Positions 1-7,180 are shown, counted from the first letter of the stretch. The stretch: 9,624 nucleotides of DNA from Scybalenecus merdavium (GCA_018714405.1 DVNM01000030.1:1-9624); one strand, 5' to 3'. The notes: a model not told the origin generated them from the sequence alone. Made by a program: numbers and translations.

Positions 1-71
1 AAATAAGATATTAAACCGATTCCCGAATATAAACAGAACCACCTATACTACGATTTGCACGCACCTTAACA
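1..71. other. Downstream flank of the beta-helix gene, nothing recognised
   Basis: This AT-rich stretch follows the beta-helix stop codon (74-72 on the minus strand). I see no hairpin with a T-run, no promoter and no ORF. If the string has a terminator at this end it lies outside the window. Confidence 0.4.
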
Positions 72-2171
72 TTATTTCTGACCAAATTGTGCTGTTCGCC
101 TCTTTCTTTTCAGGGGTTTAACAATCAAAAAGACAGCGCCGCCCAAAACGGCCGCACCGGCAATACAGGCAGCTGCGATCCCCCATGGGTTCGGCTTCCA
201 GTCCGGAATCGCGTGTATCGTATCGGCTGAAGTGTTGTGCACAGCTTCCGGCGCTACAAACGAATATGTTTTTTCAATGCCGGCATTTTCGATCACCGCC
301 CGGGCTGTTTCATCCCACTGTGCATCCGGTACATAATGTGCGTTTGTGATGACTGTACCGGGCTCATAACTTTCGGTCGTTGTGTAGCTTTGCGCATTGG
401 AATAGTTACCGTCCCAAGTATTGTCACCCTTTTTGCCCCAGTCGCCGCAGTCGATGCAGGTGTAAGACGGGTCAATATAAATCACGTTCTTTTCCCCGTA
501 AACATGCCGCGTGCCCTCATCAATATGAATACCGCGGATATGATACGCATTATTGGAATACGCAGAACCGATCGTATCTATATAATTTTCACTGATGATC
601 GTTCCCGGCATGTCGCCGATCGTATAAATTGCGCCGGCATCGCTTAATGTGGTAATTGTGTTTTTAAACAGATTATACCGGATCTCATTATTACGCATCG
701 TTACAGAAGGCTCGCCCGGAACGACCGATTCCGGATCGCCGTTCATGTTCCACCAGCCCCAGCCGAGGCTGATGCCGGAATAAGGTGTATTTTCCACCTG
801 GTTATGCAAAAACTGCATACTGTCGGCCATGTAAACCATCACACCGGCTACGCCCCAGAACAGCCGGCTGGTATCCTTAAACAAATTGTTCTGCACAAGC
901 ACATTTGTGCACGCGCCCTCTTCAGAAGCCGAATATTTTTCATGTTCTGCGTGCCGCCCTTTTGCTGACCCTTTGTCGCCGATATACTCGTGCTGCGGGT
1001 GGCCGAGCAGCATGGCCGCACCGGCTGTATCATAAATCGCGTTCCCCTCTACACGGATATCGACAGCGTCGTTCACAAGAGAAAGCCCGTCGTTGCCGGT
1101 ATGACAAACGCTATTATTTAAAAACCGGATGTTCTGTGCCGAGCTGATCGTTACAGCGGCGGGCCCGACGTCGTAAGCACGGTAAAGATAACCGTGCCAA
1201 TCCTCCTCTGCATAGGCGAACAGCGCCGCCGCGCCCTGATTGGTGGCGCGGCCATGTGAACCGGCCACGTCATACAGATTCCAGTCCGTATAGGCAAAGG
1301 TCAGCCCCTCAAACGCAATGTCGTGCACACGATTTTGCAGATTTTCACCCTGCACGGCAAACAGCGTTTCCACCTCAGGCACAACGACTTCGGCCGTATT
1401 CAGGTCTTCATCCTCACGCGGATAATAGTAAAGGCGGCCGCCGGATTTATCAAAATAAAATTCACCCGGCTCGTCCAAATGCTCAAACACATTGTAGATC
1501 ATGTTATTCTCTTTGAACTGGTATTCATTCCCCCAGCCCAGCGTCTGCGCGATGGCGCCATAAGGCATTTGGAATTTTGCACAGACAAAAGGCCCTCTTT
1601 TTTCTAAATGGTCTACGCAAACGATCGTGGTATTCCAGCGCGTTTGTGTCATCAGCTCAATATCGTCTGCGTTTCGCGTATCAGACGGAATGGCTTTTTT
1701 TCCGAACAGCACACCGTCGCCGGCTGTGCCGCTGACCCAGGCCCAGTCTGCCGAACCGGCTTCCACATTATATTCACCGACAGCGCCGTGCCCCTTGGCC
1801 ACCTGACTTGTCATATAGCAGCGCCGGCCGTTTACATAAAGCGCGCGCAGCTTGCGGTCACGTTCATACGGGATGCTGTAAATGCCGCCTCCCTCGCTTT
1901 TCCATGTGCCGCGTACCTGGTGCCCGCCGCTGATCACCGATGTTGCACCAGCAGCAGCTACATAACGAACCGTACAGCGCTCGCTGCCGCTGTCTGCCGG
2001 CTCAAACCAGACTGTGTCGTCCAGTTCATATGTACCGTCAGCAATTTCTACGACAATATCGCCTTTCGTTTTGTCGAGCGTACGCACATATTCGCGTGCG
2101 TCATCGATCGAAGCAAATGTGTTGGAGCCGGTCGCATCCGGATCTACATAAAGATGATAAGCGGTCTGCAT
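72..2171 (-). CDS. Right-handed parallel beta-helix protein with C-terminal membrane anchor (body of a frame-disrupted secreted protein)
   Basis: The 699-residue product starts with a typical mature N-terminus of exported beta-helix proteins (YHLYVDPDATGSN, residues 5-17). It has ALYVNGRR near 110-117, as in large beta-helix polysaccharide-active proteins (GH141-like, tentative). Residues about 280-600 are rich in turn-like NN/GN repeats typical of stacked beta-helix coils, for example around 346-384, 420-470 and 490-545. Residues about 664-684 form one hydrophobic helix followed by a basic tail (KPLKRKRR), a stop-transfer anchor; there is no LPXTG motif. The expected location is therefore the outer face of the membrane, acting on glycans; the substrate is unknown. 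The ATG at 2171 has AGGAGG four bases upstream, but this ORF has no signal peptide: one is encoded just upstream in another frame (2257-2144). The gene is probably frameshifted, by mutation or sequence error, or it is translated separately. It is the last gene of the minus-strand string. Confidence 0.85.
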   Translation of the reverse strand: MQTAYHLYVDPDATGSNTFASIDDAREYVRTLDKTKGDIVVEIADGTYELDDTVWFEPADSGSERCTVRYVAAAGATSVISGGHQVRGTWKSEGGGIYSIPYERDRKLRALYVNGRRCYMTSQVAKGHGAVGEYNVEAGSADWAWVSGTAGDGVLFGKKAIPSDTRNADDIELMTQTRWNTTIVCVDHLEKRGPFVCAKFQMPYGAIAQTLGWGNEYQFKENNMIYNVFEHLDEPGEFYFDKSGGRLYYYPREDEDLNTAEVVVPEVETLFAVQGENLQNRVHDIAFEGLTFAYTDWNLYDVAGSHGRATNQGAAALFAYAEEDWHGYLYRAYDVGPAAVTISSAQNIRFLNNSVCHTGNDGLSLVNDAVDIRVEGNAIYDTAGAAMLLGHPQHEYIGDKGSAKGRHAEHEKYSASEEGACTNVLVQNNLFKDTSRLFWGVAGVMVYMADSMQFLHNQVENTPYSGISLGWGWWNMNGDPESVVPGEPSVTMRNNEIRYNLFKNTITTLSDAGAIYTIGDMPGTIISENYIDTIGSAYSNNAYHIRGIHIDEGTRHVYGEKNVIYIDPSYTCIDCGDWGKKGDNTWDGNYSNAQSYTTTESYEPGTVITNAHYVPDAQWDETARAVIENAGIEKTYSFVAPEAVHNTSADTIHAIPDWKPNPWGIAAACIAGAAVLGGAVFLIVKPLKRKRRTAQFGQK

Positions 2172-2257
2172 GAAACCTCCTCAGCTGCAAAAGCAGTCAT
2201 ATCTGCCGGTATACAAACGAGCAGTGCCGCAAGCAGCGCGCCAAGTATTTTCTTCAT
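2144..2257 (-). CDS. Detached signal-peptide ORF overlapping the beta-helix gene out of frame
   Basis: This 37-codon ORF begins ATG-AAG-AAA after a purine-rich ribosome site (GAGGGGAAGGG). It encodes a textbook Sec signal peptide: MKK, a hydrophobic core of ILGALLAALLVCI, then a cleavage region AFA|AEE (cut after about residue 24). Beyond AEEVS the frame runs into unrelated residues and stops at TAG (2146-2144). The beta-helix ORF begins in the -1 frame at 2171, so the two overlap by 28 bases. In the beta-helix frame there is a TGA at 2183-2181, so a shift joining them must happen between about 2180 and 2147. I infer that this is the missing N-terminus of the beta-helix protein. The cysteine at residue 15 follows LLV, not a proper lipobox, so a lipoprotein is unlikely. 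Confidence 0.7.
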   Translation of the reverse strand: MKKILGALLAALLVCIPADMTAFAAEEVSCRPLIIFM

Positions 2258-2281
2258 AGCCCTTCCCCTCTCAAACGCGCA

Positions 2282-2314
2282 TGCCCCTGCATATTTTAAA
2301 AAAATACAGGGGCA
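2282..2314. repeat. Long inverted repeat (hairpin) between nitroreductase and beta-helix genes
   Basis: TGCCCCTG (2282-2289) pairs perfectly with CAGGGGCA (2307-2314). The 17 bases between them are A/T only except for C2290 and can extend the stem by several further A-T pairs with one mismatch. It lies 13 bases after the nitroreductase stop codon and 24 bases before the detached signal-peptide start. As a transcript from the minus strand there is no U-run after the stem, so it is not a classic intrinsic terminator. It may slow or partly end transcription or protect an mRNA end. Role inferred. Confidence 0.5.
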
Positions 2315-2326
2315 CACAGAAATATA

Positions 2327-2851
2327 TCAGGTGATGGAATAAATATAATTTTCTTTGCGCGGCGCCGCCGGCGGCAGCGGATCGGCCGAATAACCGACGA
2401 TGCAGTTGCCGATACCCTCGTAGTTACCCGTAATGCCGAGTGAAGCCAAAATCTCCTTACCCTCGTCAGAAGCAAACACCTCTTTGGCTCGGTGGATCCA
2501 GCAGCTGCCGAGGCCAAGCGCGTGGGCGGCCAGCATCATATTGCCCATAACCAGACTGCCGTCATACATATAAGTCGGCCGGCTCTTATCGGCCAAAACG
2601 ACCAGCACAGCCGGTGCACCGTAAAACGGATCCTTGTCCGGCGTACCCATGACCTGGGCATTCAGCTTAGACAATTTATCACGCAGTTCGCGGTTTGTGA
2701 TCTCCAAAATAATGGGAGACTGGGCGCCCATACCGCTTGCGGCATAAGTGCCGGCTTTGGCGATCTCATCGAGCAGTTCTTTCGGCGGCAGTTCCTCTTT
2801 ATAACTGCGCACGCTGCGGCGTGTTTCGATCAGTTTCAGCATATCATCCAT
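2327..2851 (-). CDS. Small nitroreductase-family FMN oxidoreductase
   Basis: The 174-residue product has the family's FMN phosphate-binding start, RRSVRSY at 11-17, then the conserved AASGMGAQSP stretch (37-46) and the second-half motif GNMMLAAHALGLGSCWIH (103-120), where flavin contacts fall. Members are homodimers that bind FMN and use NAD(P)H to reduce nitro groups, quinones, enones or flavins; the real substrate cannot be read from sequence. Its length matches the short subgroup of the family. The ATG at 2851 is supported by GGAGG seven bases upstream, so it is preferred over Met4. The gene follows DUF362 with a 42-base gap on the same strand, so the two redox-type genes are probably co-transcribed. 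Cytoplasmic, with no signal peptide or membrane helix. Confidence 0.9.
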   Translation of the reverse strand: MDDMLKLIETRRSVRSYKEELPPKELLDEIAKAGTYAASGMGAQSPIILEITNRELRDKLSKLNAQVMGTPDKDPFYGAPAVLVVLADKSRPTYMYDGSLVMGNMMLAAHALGLGSCWIHRAKEVFASDEGKEILASLGITGNYEGIGNCIVGYSADPLPPAAPRKENYIYSIT

Positions 2852-2867
2852 AAAAATTCCTCCATAT

Positions 2868-2893
2868 CTTTTGTCAGCAAAACGCTGTAAAAG
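2868..2893 (-). other. Weak intercistronic stem-loop after DUF362
   Basis: Directly after the DUF362 stop codon the minus-strand transcript can fold: CTTTT with AAAAG as outer stem, CAGC with GCTG as inner stem, GTTTT as loop and a small internal bulge. It sits just before the nitroreductase ribosome site. It is short and A-U rich, so it may be chance; an mRNA-stability or pausing role is only a possibility. Confidence 0.25.
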
Positions 2894-3778
2894 TCAATCC
2901 AGCGATACGACCGTGTAGGCACGGCTGCCGAGTCCGTGCTGCGCAGCTGCCTCCACCGTGTGGATGCCATGCAGGGAATCCATACGTTCGATCAGTGCAG
3001 CCTTGCCCGGATCCGATGACTGCTTAACGGCATCATAACAGGCCTGATCGAGCGCGACCGGGTCTGCAGACGCAAAAATGCCGAGATCGGCCATTTCAGG
3101 CTCGGCCGGATCGGAATCACAGTCGCAGTCCACGCTCAGGCGGTTGGCAACGTTGATATAGACCATATTTTCAGCGCCTTTATAACGGATGACCGCCTTA
3201 CAGGCATCGGCCATAGACTCCAGAAAAACATCCTGCTGCGGCAGATTGTTAAACAGCTGTGCTGCCTCGGTCGTGACGCCGGCCGTATGAATGTTGGCTT
3301 TGCCGCGCGTGGAAGCAATGCCGATGCTGATGTTTTTCAGCGCACCGCCAAAGCCGCCCATAGCGTGGCCCTTAAAGTGTGACAACACCAAAACAGAATC
3401 ATAATCCGCAAAATGCGCGCCGACAATGTCGCGGTTCAAATGGAAGCCGTTTTCGACCGGCAGATCCATTTCGTCAAACTCATCCATAATGTCACAGGGC
3501 GCCATGTCGTAAAAACCATGGTCGCGGATCGTCTGCCAGTGCAGCTTCGGATCCTGCCGGCGGCCGCCATAGGCTGTGCAGCACTCAATGATCGTGCCGT
3601 TCAGCTGCCGCACCAGATCACCGATCAGCTCCGGGTGCAGGTAGTTATGGCCGCCCGGCTCACCGGTGGAGATCTTTACGCCCACCCTGCCTTTCAGCTC
3701 TTTGCCAAGCGCCTGGTAAATGCGCACCAGACTCTGCGGCGTGATCTCTTTTGTGAAATAGACGGTTGCCTTTTCCAT
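2894..3778 (-). CDS. DUF362 protein lacking the ferredoxin domain
   Basis: The 294-residue product carries DUF362 hallmarks: VGVKISTGEPG (32-42) with HNYLHPELI (44-52), the signature KGHAMGGFGGALKN (136-149) followed by IGIASTRGK (152-160), and CDCDSDPAEPEMADLGIFASADPVALDQA (218-246). In many relatives a 2x[4Fe-4S] ferredoxin segment lies between the second and third blocks. Here the stretch (161-217) has no CxxCxxC motif, so that segment is absent. The only close cysteine pair is C218-x-C220. The function of DUF362 is not firmly established; a metal or cofactor-linked redox role is suggested by the family. AAGGAG eight bases upstream supports the ATG at 3778. The gene starts 12 bases after the metallopeptidase stop, so the ribosome site nearly abuts the previous gene. 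Cytoplasmic by sequence. Confidence 0.88.
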   Translation of the reverse strand: MEKATVYFTKEITPQSLVRIYQALGKELKGRVGVKISTGEPGGHNYLHPELIGDLVRQLNGTIIECCTAYGGRRQDPKLHWQTIRDHGFYDMAPCDIMDEFDEMDLPVENGFHLNRDIVGAHFADYDSVLVLSHFKGHAMGGFGGALKNISIGIASTRGKANIHTAGVTTEAAQLFNNLPQQDVFLESMADACKAVIRYKGAENMVYINVANRLSVDCDCDSDPAEPEMADLGIFASADPVALDQACYDAVKQSSDPGKAALIERMDSLHGIHTVEAAAQHGLGSRAYTVVSLD

Positions 3779-3790
3779 GAAACCAACTCC

Positions 3791-4504
3791 TTAATTTTCA
3801 GCATATGCTTGCTCCGGTGTATTTAAGCGCTTTTGTATTTCGCGGTACTGCGGCATAAAAGACTGCACAAACACCCAAAACGCCTTGCCATGGTCCGGGT
3901 AGCGCAAATGCGCCAGCTCATGCAGCAGCACATAATCCAGGCAAACATACGGTTTTTGTACAAGCTTTAAGTTGAACCAAAGCCGCTTTGCACCCGTGTT
4001 GCAGGTGCCCCAGCGCGTTTTCATGTTTTTGATCTGCCAGGTACTGCAAGAAAGACCGGTGCGCGCCTCCCAAAGCGGCAAGCGCTTTTCAATTTCACCG
4101 CGCAGCGCCGCACGCTGCCATTTCATAACAAATGCGGCCGTTTTTTCAGGGTCTGCGCCGTCTTTTACCGTGAGGTAGGCTGTGCTGCCCGCCAGTCTCA
4201 AATCAAAGCGGCTGCCGGAGCATACACACAAAGTATACCTTTGCCCAAAGTACGAAAACGGCGCGCCGCTGACAAATTGCAGTTGTGGCTGCGGCGGGCA
4301 CTGTGCCCATTTTGCACGCTGTTTTAAAACCCAGGTGCGCTTTTCAGCCAGCAGCTCCAGCAGCACCGAAACCGGCGTGCCAAACGGCGCCGATACACGC
4401 AGACGGCCGTCCGGCGGCAAGACCGCCAAATAGATATTTTTGATGCTTTTAAAAATAACCTCTGCCTCCCCCGCAACGGGGTCATTTATGCGAACGCTTT
4501 GCAT
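3791..4504 (-). CDS. YgjP-type zinc metallopeptidase (DUF45 family)
   Basis: The family signature MKTRWGTC (about 161-168 from the ATG) is followed by the zinc-binding site HELAH (195-199) and the downstream histidine in PDHGKAFW (203-210). This is the standard HExxH plus third-ligand arrangement of YgjP-like metallopeptidases (PF01863). The length of about 237 residues is normal for the family. These are predicted cytoplasmic metal-dependent hydrolases; natural substrates are poorly known. The start is ambiguous. The minus strand reads GTGATG, where GTG (4507) overlaps the upstream stop by four bases and ATG (4504) overlaps it by one (TGATG). I prefer ATG because it is the commoner start codon. 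No strong ribosome site is visible, so translation probably depends on coupling to the phosphatase gene. Confidence 0.9.
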   Translation of the reverse strand: MQSVRINDPVAGEAEVIFKSIKNIYLAVLPPDGRLRVSAPFGTPVSVLLELLAEKRTWVLKQRAKWAQCPPQPQLQFVSGAPFSYFGQRYTLCVCSGSRFDLRLAGSTAYLTVKDGADPEKTAAFVMKWQRAALRGEIEKRLPLWEARTGLSCSTWQIKNMKTRWGTCNTGAKRLWFNLKLVQKPYVCLDYVLLHELAHLRYPDHGKAFWVFVQSFMPQYREIQKRLNTPEQAYAEN

Positions 4505-5067
4505 CACTTGATTTGCCGGATATAGCTGCCGTGCACCAGAAACGCCGTTTCTGAAATATCGAGCATCGGCAAATCACTGGCATTGTCGGTATAAAACGCA
4601 TCAATTCTGGCAGCCGGACCAAACTGCTTTAAAAAAGCCGTTTTTTTATTGCGGTTAAAATTCAGATATTCGACTTGCAGTGTTTCTTTATTGATGACCG
4701 AACAAATGCAGTGCTGCACGCCAAGACGCCGGCACACCTCGTCCATCATCACATTGAATGAGGCAGTCAGGATGACGTCATCGGGCTGCGGTTTGTACCA
4801 GCTTTTGATTTTTTTCATGTGTCTGTCCCAAAACGAAACGACCATTTTTTCAGGCTCTGCAAAAGAAGCAACGTAAGCGTGCGCATATTTGGCACAGCCG
4901 GCTTCTAACTGTTCTAAAGTCATTTTACCCAGTTTATAGCGCAGCGCATACGAAACCACAAGAAAAACGTAACGCACCGCCGCAGGATTATACCGCAGGC
5001 TGTAAAGGTAAAAATCCAAAACGCTCTCGCCGCGGTAAATCGTGTTGTCAAAATCCAAAACGCGCAT
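4504..5067 (-). CDS. HAD-superfamily phosphatase, subfamily IB (phosphoserine-phosphatase-like)
   Basis: All four HAD motifs are present in a 187-residue protein: DFDNT at 5-9 (nucleophile D5 and acid D7), hydrophobic strand plus LTAS (100-103), basic K141/K142 and the metal-binding YTDNASDLPM (159-168, D161 and D165). A helical cap lies between motif I and II, with a hydrophobic stretch around 30-45 that is too charged at its ends to be a clear membrane helix. Subfamily IB members remove phosphate from small molecules such as phosphoserine or lipid head-group phosphates; the substrate is unknown here. GGGGGAG about six bases upstream supports the ATG at 5067. The gene follows the acyltransferase by 24 bases and overlaps the metallopeptidase start. 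Confidence 0.9.
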   Translation of the reverse strand: MRVLDFDNTIYRGESVLDFYLYSLRYNPAAVRYVFLVVSYALRYKLGKMTLEQLEAGCAKYAHAYVASFAEPEKMVVSFWDRHMKKIKSWYKPQPDDVILTASFNVMMDEVCRRLGVQHCICSVINKETLQVEYLNFNRNKKTAFLKQFGPAARIDAFYTDNASDLPMLDISETAFLVHGSYIRQIK

Positions 5068-5091
5068 GGTTCTCCCCCGTCAGCCTGCCGG

Positions 5092-6372
5092 TCAGGCGAT
5101 CAGCAGGCGAATATTTTTTTCAAGCAGGTCAAAAAAGTGTTCCACGATTTGACGGTCCTGCGCATTGCCGCGCACGCACATGGAAAGCGTAAACTCTTTG
5201 CGCATAGTAGTCACCGACAAAAGCGCATATGGCTTATACTTCACCGCGCCGCTCATAAAGCCGTCTACCGGTTCATGCCCCTGCAGCGCAAGCTTTTTCA
5301 CATCCAGAATACCGATGTTGCTCATCGCCATCAGCGGATTGGAGTAACCGATCTTAATGATCTCCTCCGATGCGGCATGCGGCAAAATTTTATAGCCGAG
5401 CGCCAAAAGCGGCAGGCCGTGCAGGCCGATAAAGTGATCGCTCTTAAATTTATTGACGCTCTCGACCGTAAAGGCAAGCGTTTCAAACACATCGCGCCCG
5501 CAGCGCGGCACACGGCACTGCATCCAGGCCGTGTGGTTGGTAACGCCAAGATCCTCCGTGTCTTTCATATGGCGGCGCAGATCGATCGCGCAGGAGATAG
5601 AGACCGATTCATTTTTATCAAAACCCGCCAACTCGTAAACACTGTGAAAATAAGCGGCCGTAAGCATATCGTTGATCGTTGCGCCGTGCGCTTTACCGGC
5701 GCTTTTGAGCGGGTCAAAAAGTGCAGCCGGCAATTTGCGCCTGGCAATAAACGACTGATCGCGGATATTATCGGGTGTCAGCGGAAAAGCATGGTCGTCT
5801 TTTGCATTGATATTGCGGTAGAGATTTCTGGCCATATGCTTTTCTGCCGGTGAAAAATCGTCATAAACAGACTCGTACGAACGCGTGCCCGTTCTTAAAT
5901 CGATCGGGCTGCTGCGGCCGTCTACATAATCGTTATAATTCTGGCAAAGTGCATTCAAAAAATACTTAAAATCGCCGCCGTCCATACACATATGGTTTTC
6001 TACGATGCACATGACCGACTGCCCCGCACACCGAAACACGGCCACCTTCATCTGCAGCGGTGCTTCCGGCGGAATGCACTGCGTCAAAAACGAGTCCACG
6101 GCATCGTCCAGCACATCCGGCGCAACGGTCTGCACAGTCAAAACATCATCAATTTTATAGTCCTGCACCGTCCAGTAAGGCCGGACGTGGTTGTCTGTAA
6201 AGGAAGAATGCAGAACCGGCGCTTTTTCAAAAAAGCAGATCAAAACCGTCTTCAGTGCTTCAATATCGAGCTCAAAATCGTAACGCAGTTCCACATGCAC
6301 CATCCGGTCATTAAAATCGCGGAAAAGATAGTGCATTTTGTCCCAAAGTTCAGCATTTAATCTTCGTTCCAA
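5092..6372 (-). CDS. Condensation-domain-like acyltransferase (COG4908 type, HxxxDG)
   Basis: The 426-residue protein shows the condensation/chloramphenicol-acetyltransferase fold signature HMCMDGG (H127, D131, G132) in the expected first-third position, with N-terminal PVLHSSF (52-58). It also has a second-half DLRRHM (264-269) and SNIGIL (351-356), matching alcohol O-acetyltransferase and PapA-like enzymes. It probably moves an acyl group from a thioester to a hydroxyl or amine. There is no carrier or adenylation domain, so it is stand-alone. The start is TTG at 6372, because GGAGG lies ten bases upstream and no nearer ATG has a ribosome site; the next Met is residue 13. The start lies inside the previous gene (16-base overlap). 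That implies coupled translation with the membrane protein. Acceptor and donor are unknown. Confidence 0.82.
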   Translation of the reverse strand: MERRLNAELWDKMHYLFRDFNDRMVHVELRYDFELDIEALKTVLICFFEKAPVLHSSFTDNHVRPYWTVQDYKIDDVLTVQTVAPDVLDDAVDSFLTQCIPPEAPLQMKVAVFRCAGQSVMCIVENHMCMDGGDFKYFLNALCQNYNDYVDGRSSPIDLRTGTRSYESVYDDFSPAEKHMARNLYRNINAKDDHAFPLTPDNIRDQSFIARRKLPAALFDPLKSAGKAHGATINDMLTAAYFHSVYELAGFDKNESVSISCAIDLRRHMKDTEDLGVTNHTAWMQCRVPRCGRDVFETLAFTVESVNKFKSDHFIGLHGLPLLALGYKILPHAASEEIIKIGYSNPLMAMSNIGILDVKKLALQGHEPVDGFMSGAVKYKPYALLSVTTMRKEFTLSMCVRGNAQDRQIVEHFFDLLEKNIRLLIA

Positions 6373-7163
6373 TGTCTGGCTACCTCCCTGGAAATTTTCT
6401 TGTTATAAATCAGAAGCACAGCGATCACGACCACATCGAGAAGCAGCGACAGCGGAATGATGACCCAACCCGGAGACCAGGGCAAAAGACCTGCCGCACC
6501 GAAAATAACATAAAGCATGGAAAAGAAGGCCGGAATGTAGGCCAGGTAAAAAATGACCGCAAGCTTTTGCCGGGTAACAGCAATATAAAGCGAGTCAGCC
6601 GCAAACATGGCCGCAATGCCGCCGATCACGACCAGCCAGCTGTTCGGCGCGTGCAGCACCGCCATGCAGAACAGGAACACGGCGACCGCTGCTACCATTA
6701 CACCAATAGCCAGAAGAACACGGGCAAACACCTGAAACAGCCTGCGCATAGAAGTCAGCTTTTTAATACCGACAAACAGCAGGTAATCGATCCACAGCAG
6801 AATGCCATCGACCATAATGACCCAGGTCTGCCCCCAAGCCTTTGTCCAGAAGCTGACGGCCAAAAACACGACCAGCAAAAGCAAAATAAAGCCAACTGAA
6901 CCAAGAACGTGAAACAGCAAACTTCGCTTTGCGCGTTTTGCAGATGCTTTTTTAGCAGAATATGCTGCATAAGCGCCGGGCAGATCGGGGTATTCGCTTA
7001 AAATCAGATCTTCCAGTACTTTTTGATCGTTTAATCCACGCGCCGAAACTGCGGCGGCGCGCGCCGTCATTTCATCCAGAATTTGCCTTTTAAACTGATA
7101 CAGCACCGTATCTCCCGGACGGTTTGGCAGGGCCTGTTCAATGTACGCAATAAATTTTTCCAT
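6357..7163 (-). CDS. Six-helix membrane protein with N-terminal helical (HAAS-like) domain
   Basis: From ATG at 7163 the product has 268 residues. Residues 1-70 (MEKFIAYIEQAL ... SEYPDLPGAYAAYSAK) form a charged helical domain with a YPDL-like end, resembling the prefix or HAAS-type domains that precede membrane segments in Firmicutes. About six hydrophobic segments follow, near 82-105, 114-134, 145-168, 175-196, 200-224 and 232-253, and the tail is basic. No transporter or enzyme signature is recognised, so function is unknown. The frame is open as far as a TTG at 7247, but that stretch contains the promoter (-35 TTGATG and -10 TATAAT) and a UTR hairpin, so I reject the longer form. The ribosome site is weak (AAGCTGG). 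It is the first gene of the minus-strand string and overlaps the acyltransferase. Confidence 0.78.
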   Translation of the reverse strand: MEKFIAYIEQALPNRPGDTVLYQFKRQILDEMTARAAAVSARGLNDQKVLEDLILSEYPDLPGAYAAYSAKKASAKRAKRSLLFHVLGSVGFILLLLVVFLAVSFWTKAWGQTWVIMVDGILLWIDYLLFVGIKKLTSMRRLFQVFARVLLAIGVMVAAVAVFLFCMAVLHAPNSWLVVIGGIAAMFAADSLYIAVTRQKLAVIFYLAYIPAFFSMLYVIFGAAGLLPWSPGWVIIPLSLLLDVVVIAVLLIYNKKISREVARHWNED

Positions 7164-7180
7164 TTTAACCAGCTTTCTGC

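Noticed and set aside
2213..2224. Lipobox in the detached signal peptide
   Set aside because: The residue before Cys15 is Val rather than Gly, Ala or Ser, and a good AFA|A Sec cleavage site follows.
2282..2314. Classic intrinsic terminator
   Set aside because: The stem is good but neither strand has a T-run after it; the T-run on the minus strand is in the loop.
1608..2342. 244-codon plus-strand ORF
   Set aside because: It lies antisense to the beta-helix gene, shows no family motif, and has no ribosome site. It is a reading-frame shadow.
5085..5100. Short GCCTG/CAGGC stem around the acyltransferase stop
   Set aside because: Five pairs only, no U-run, and partly inside coding sequence; likely chance.
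5137..5853. 238-codon plus-strand ORF
   Set aside because: It is antisense to the acyltransferase, which has clear motifs, and its own composition (many His, Arg, Lys) is typical of a shadow frame.
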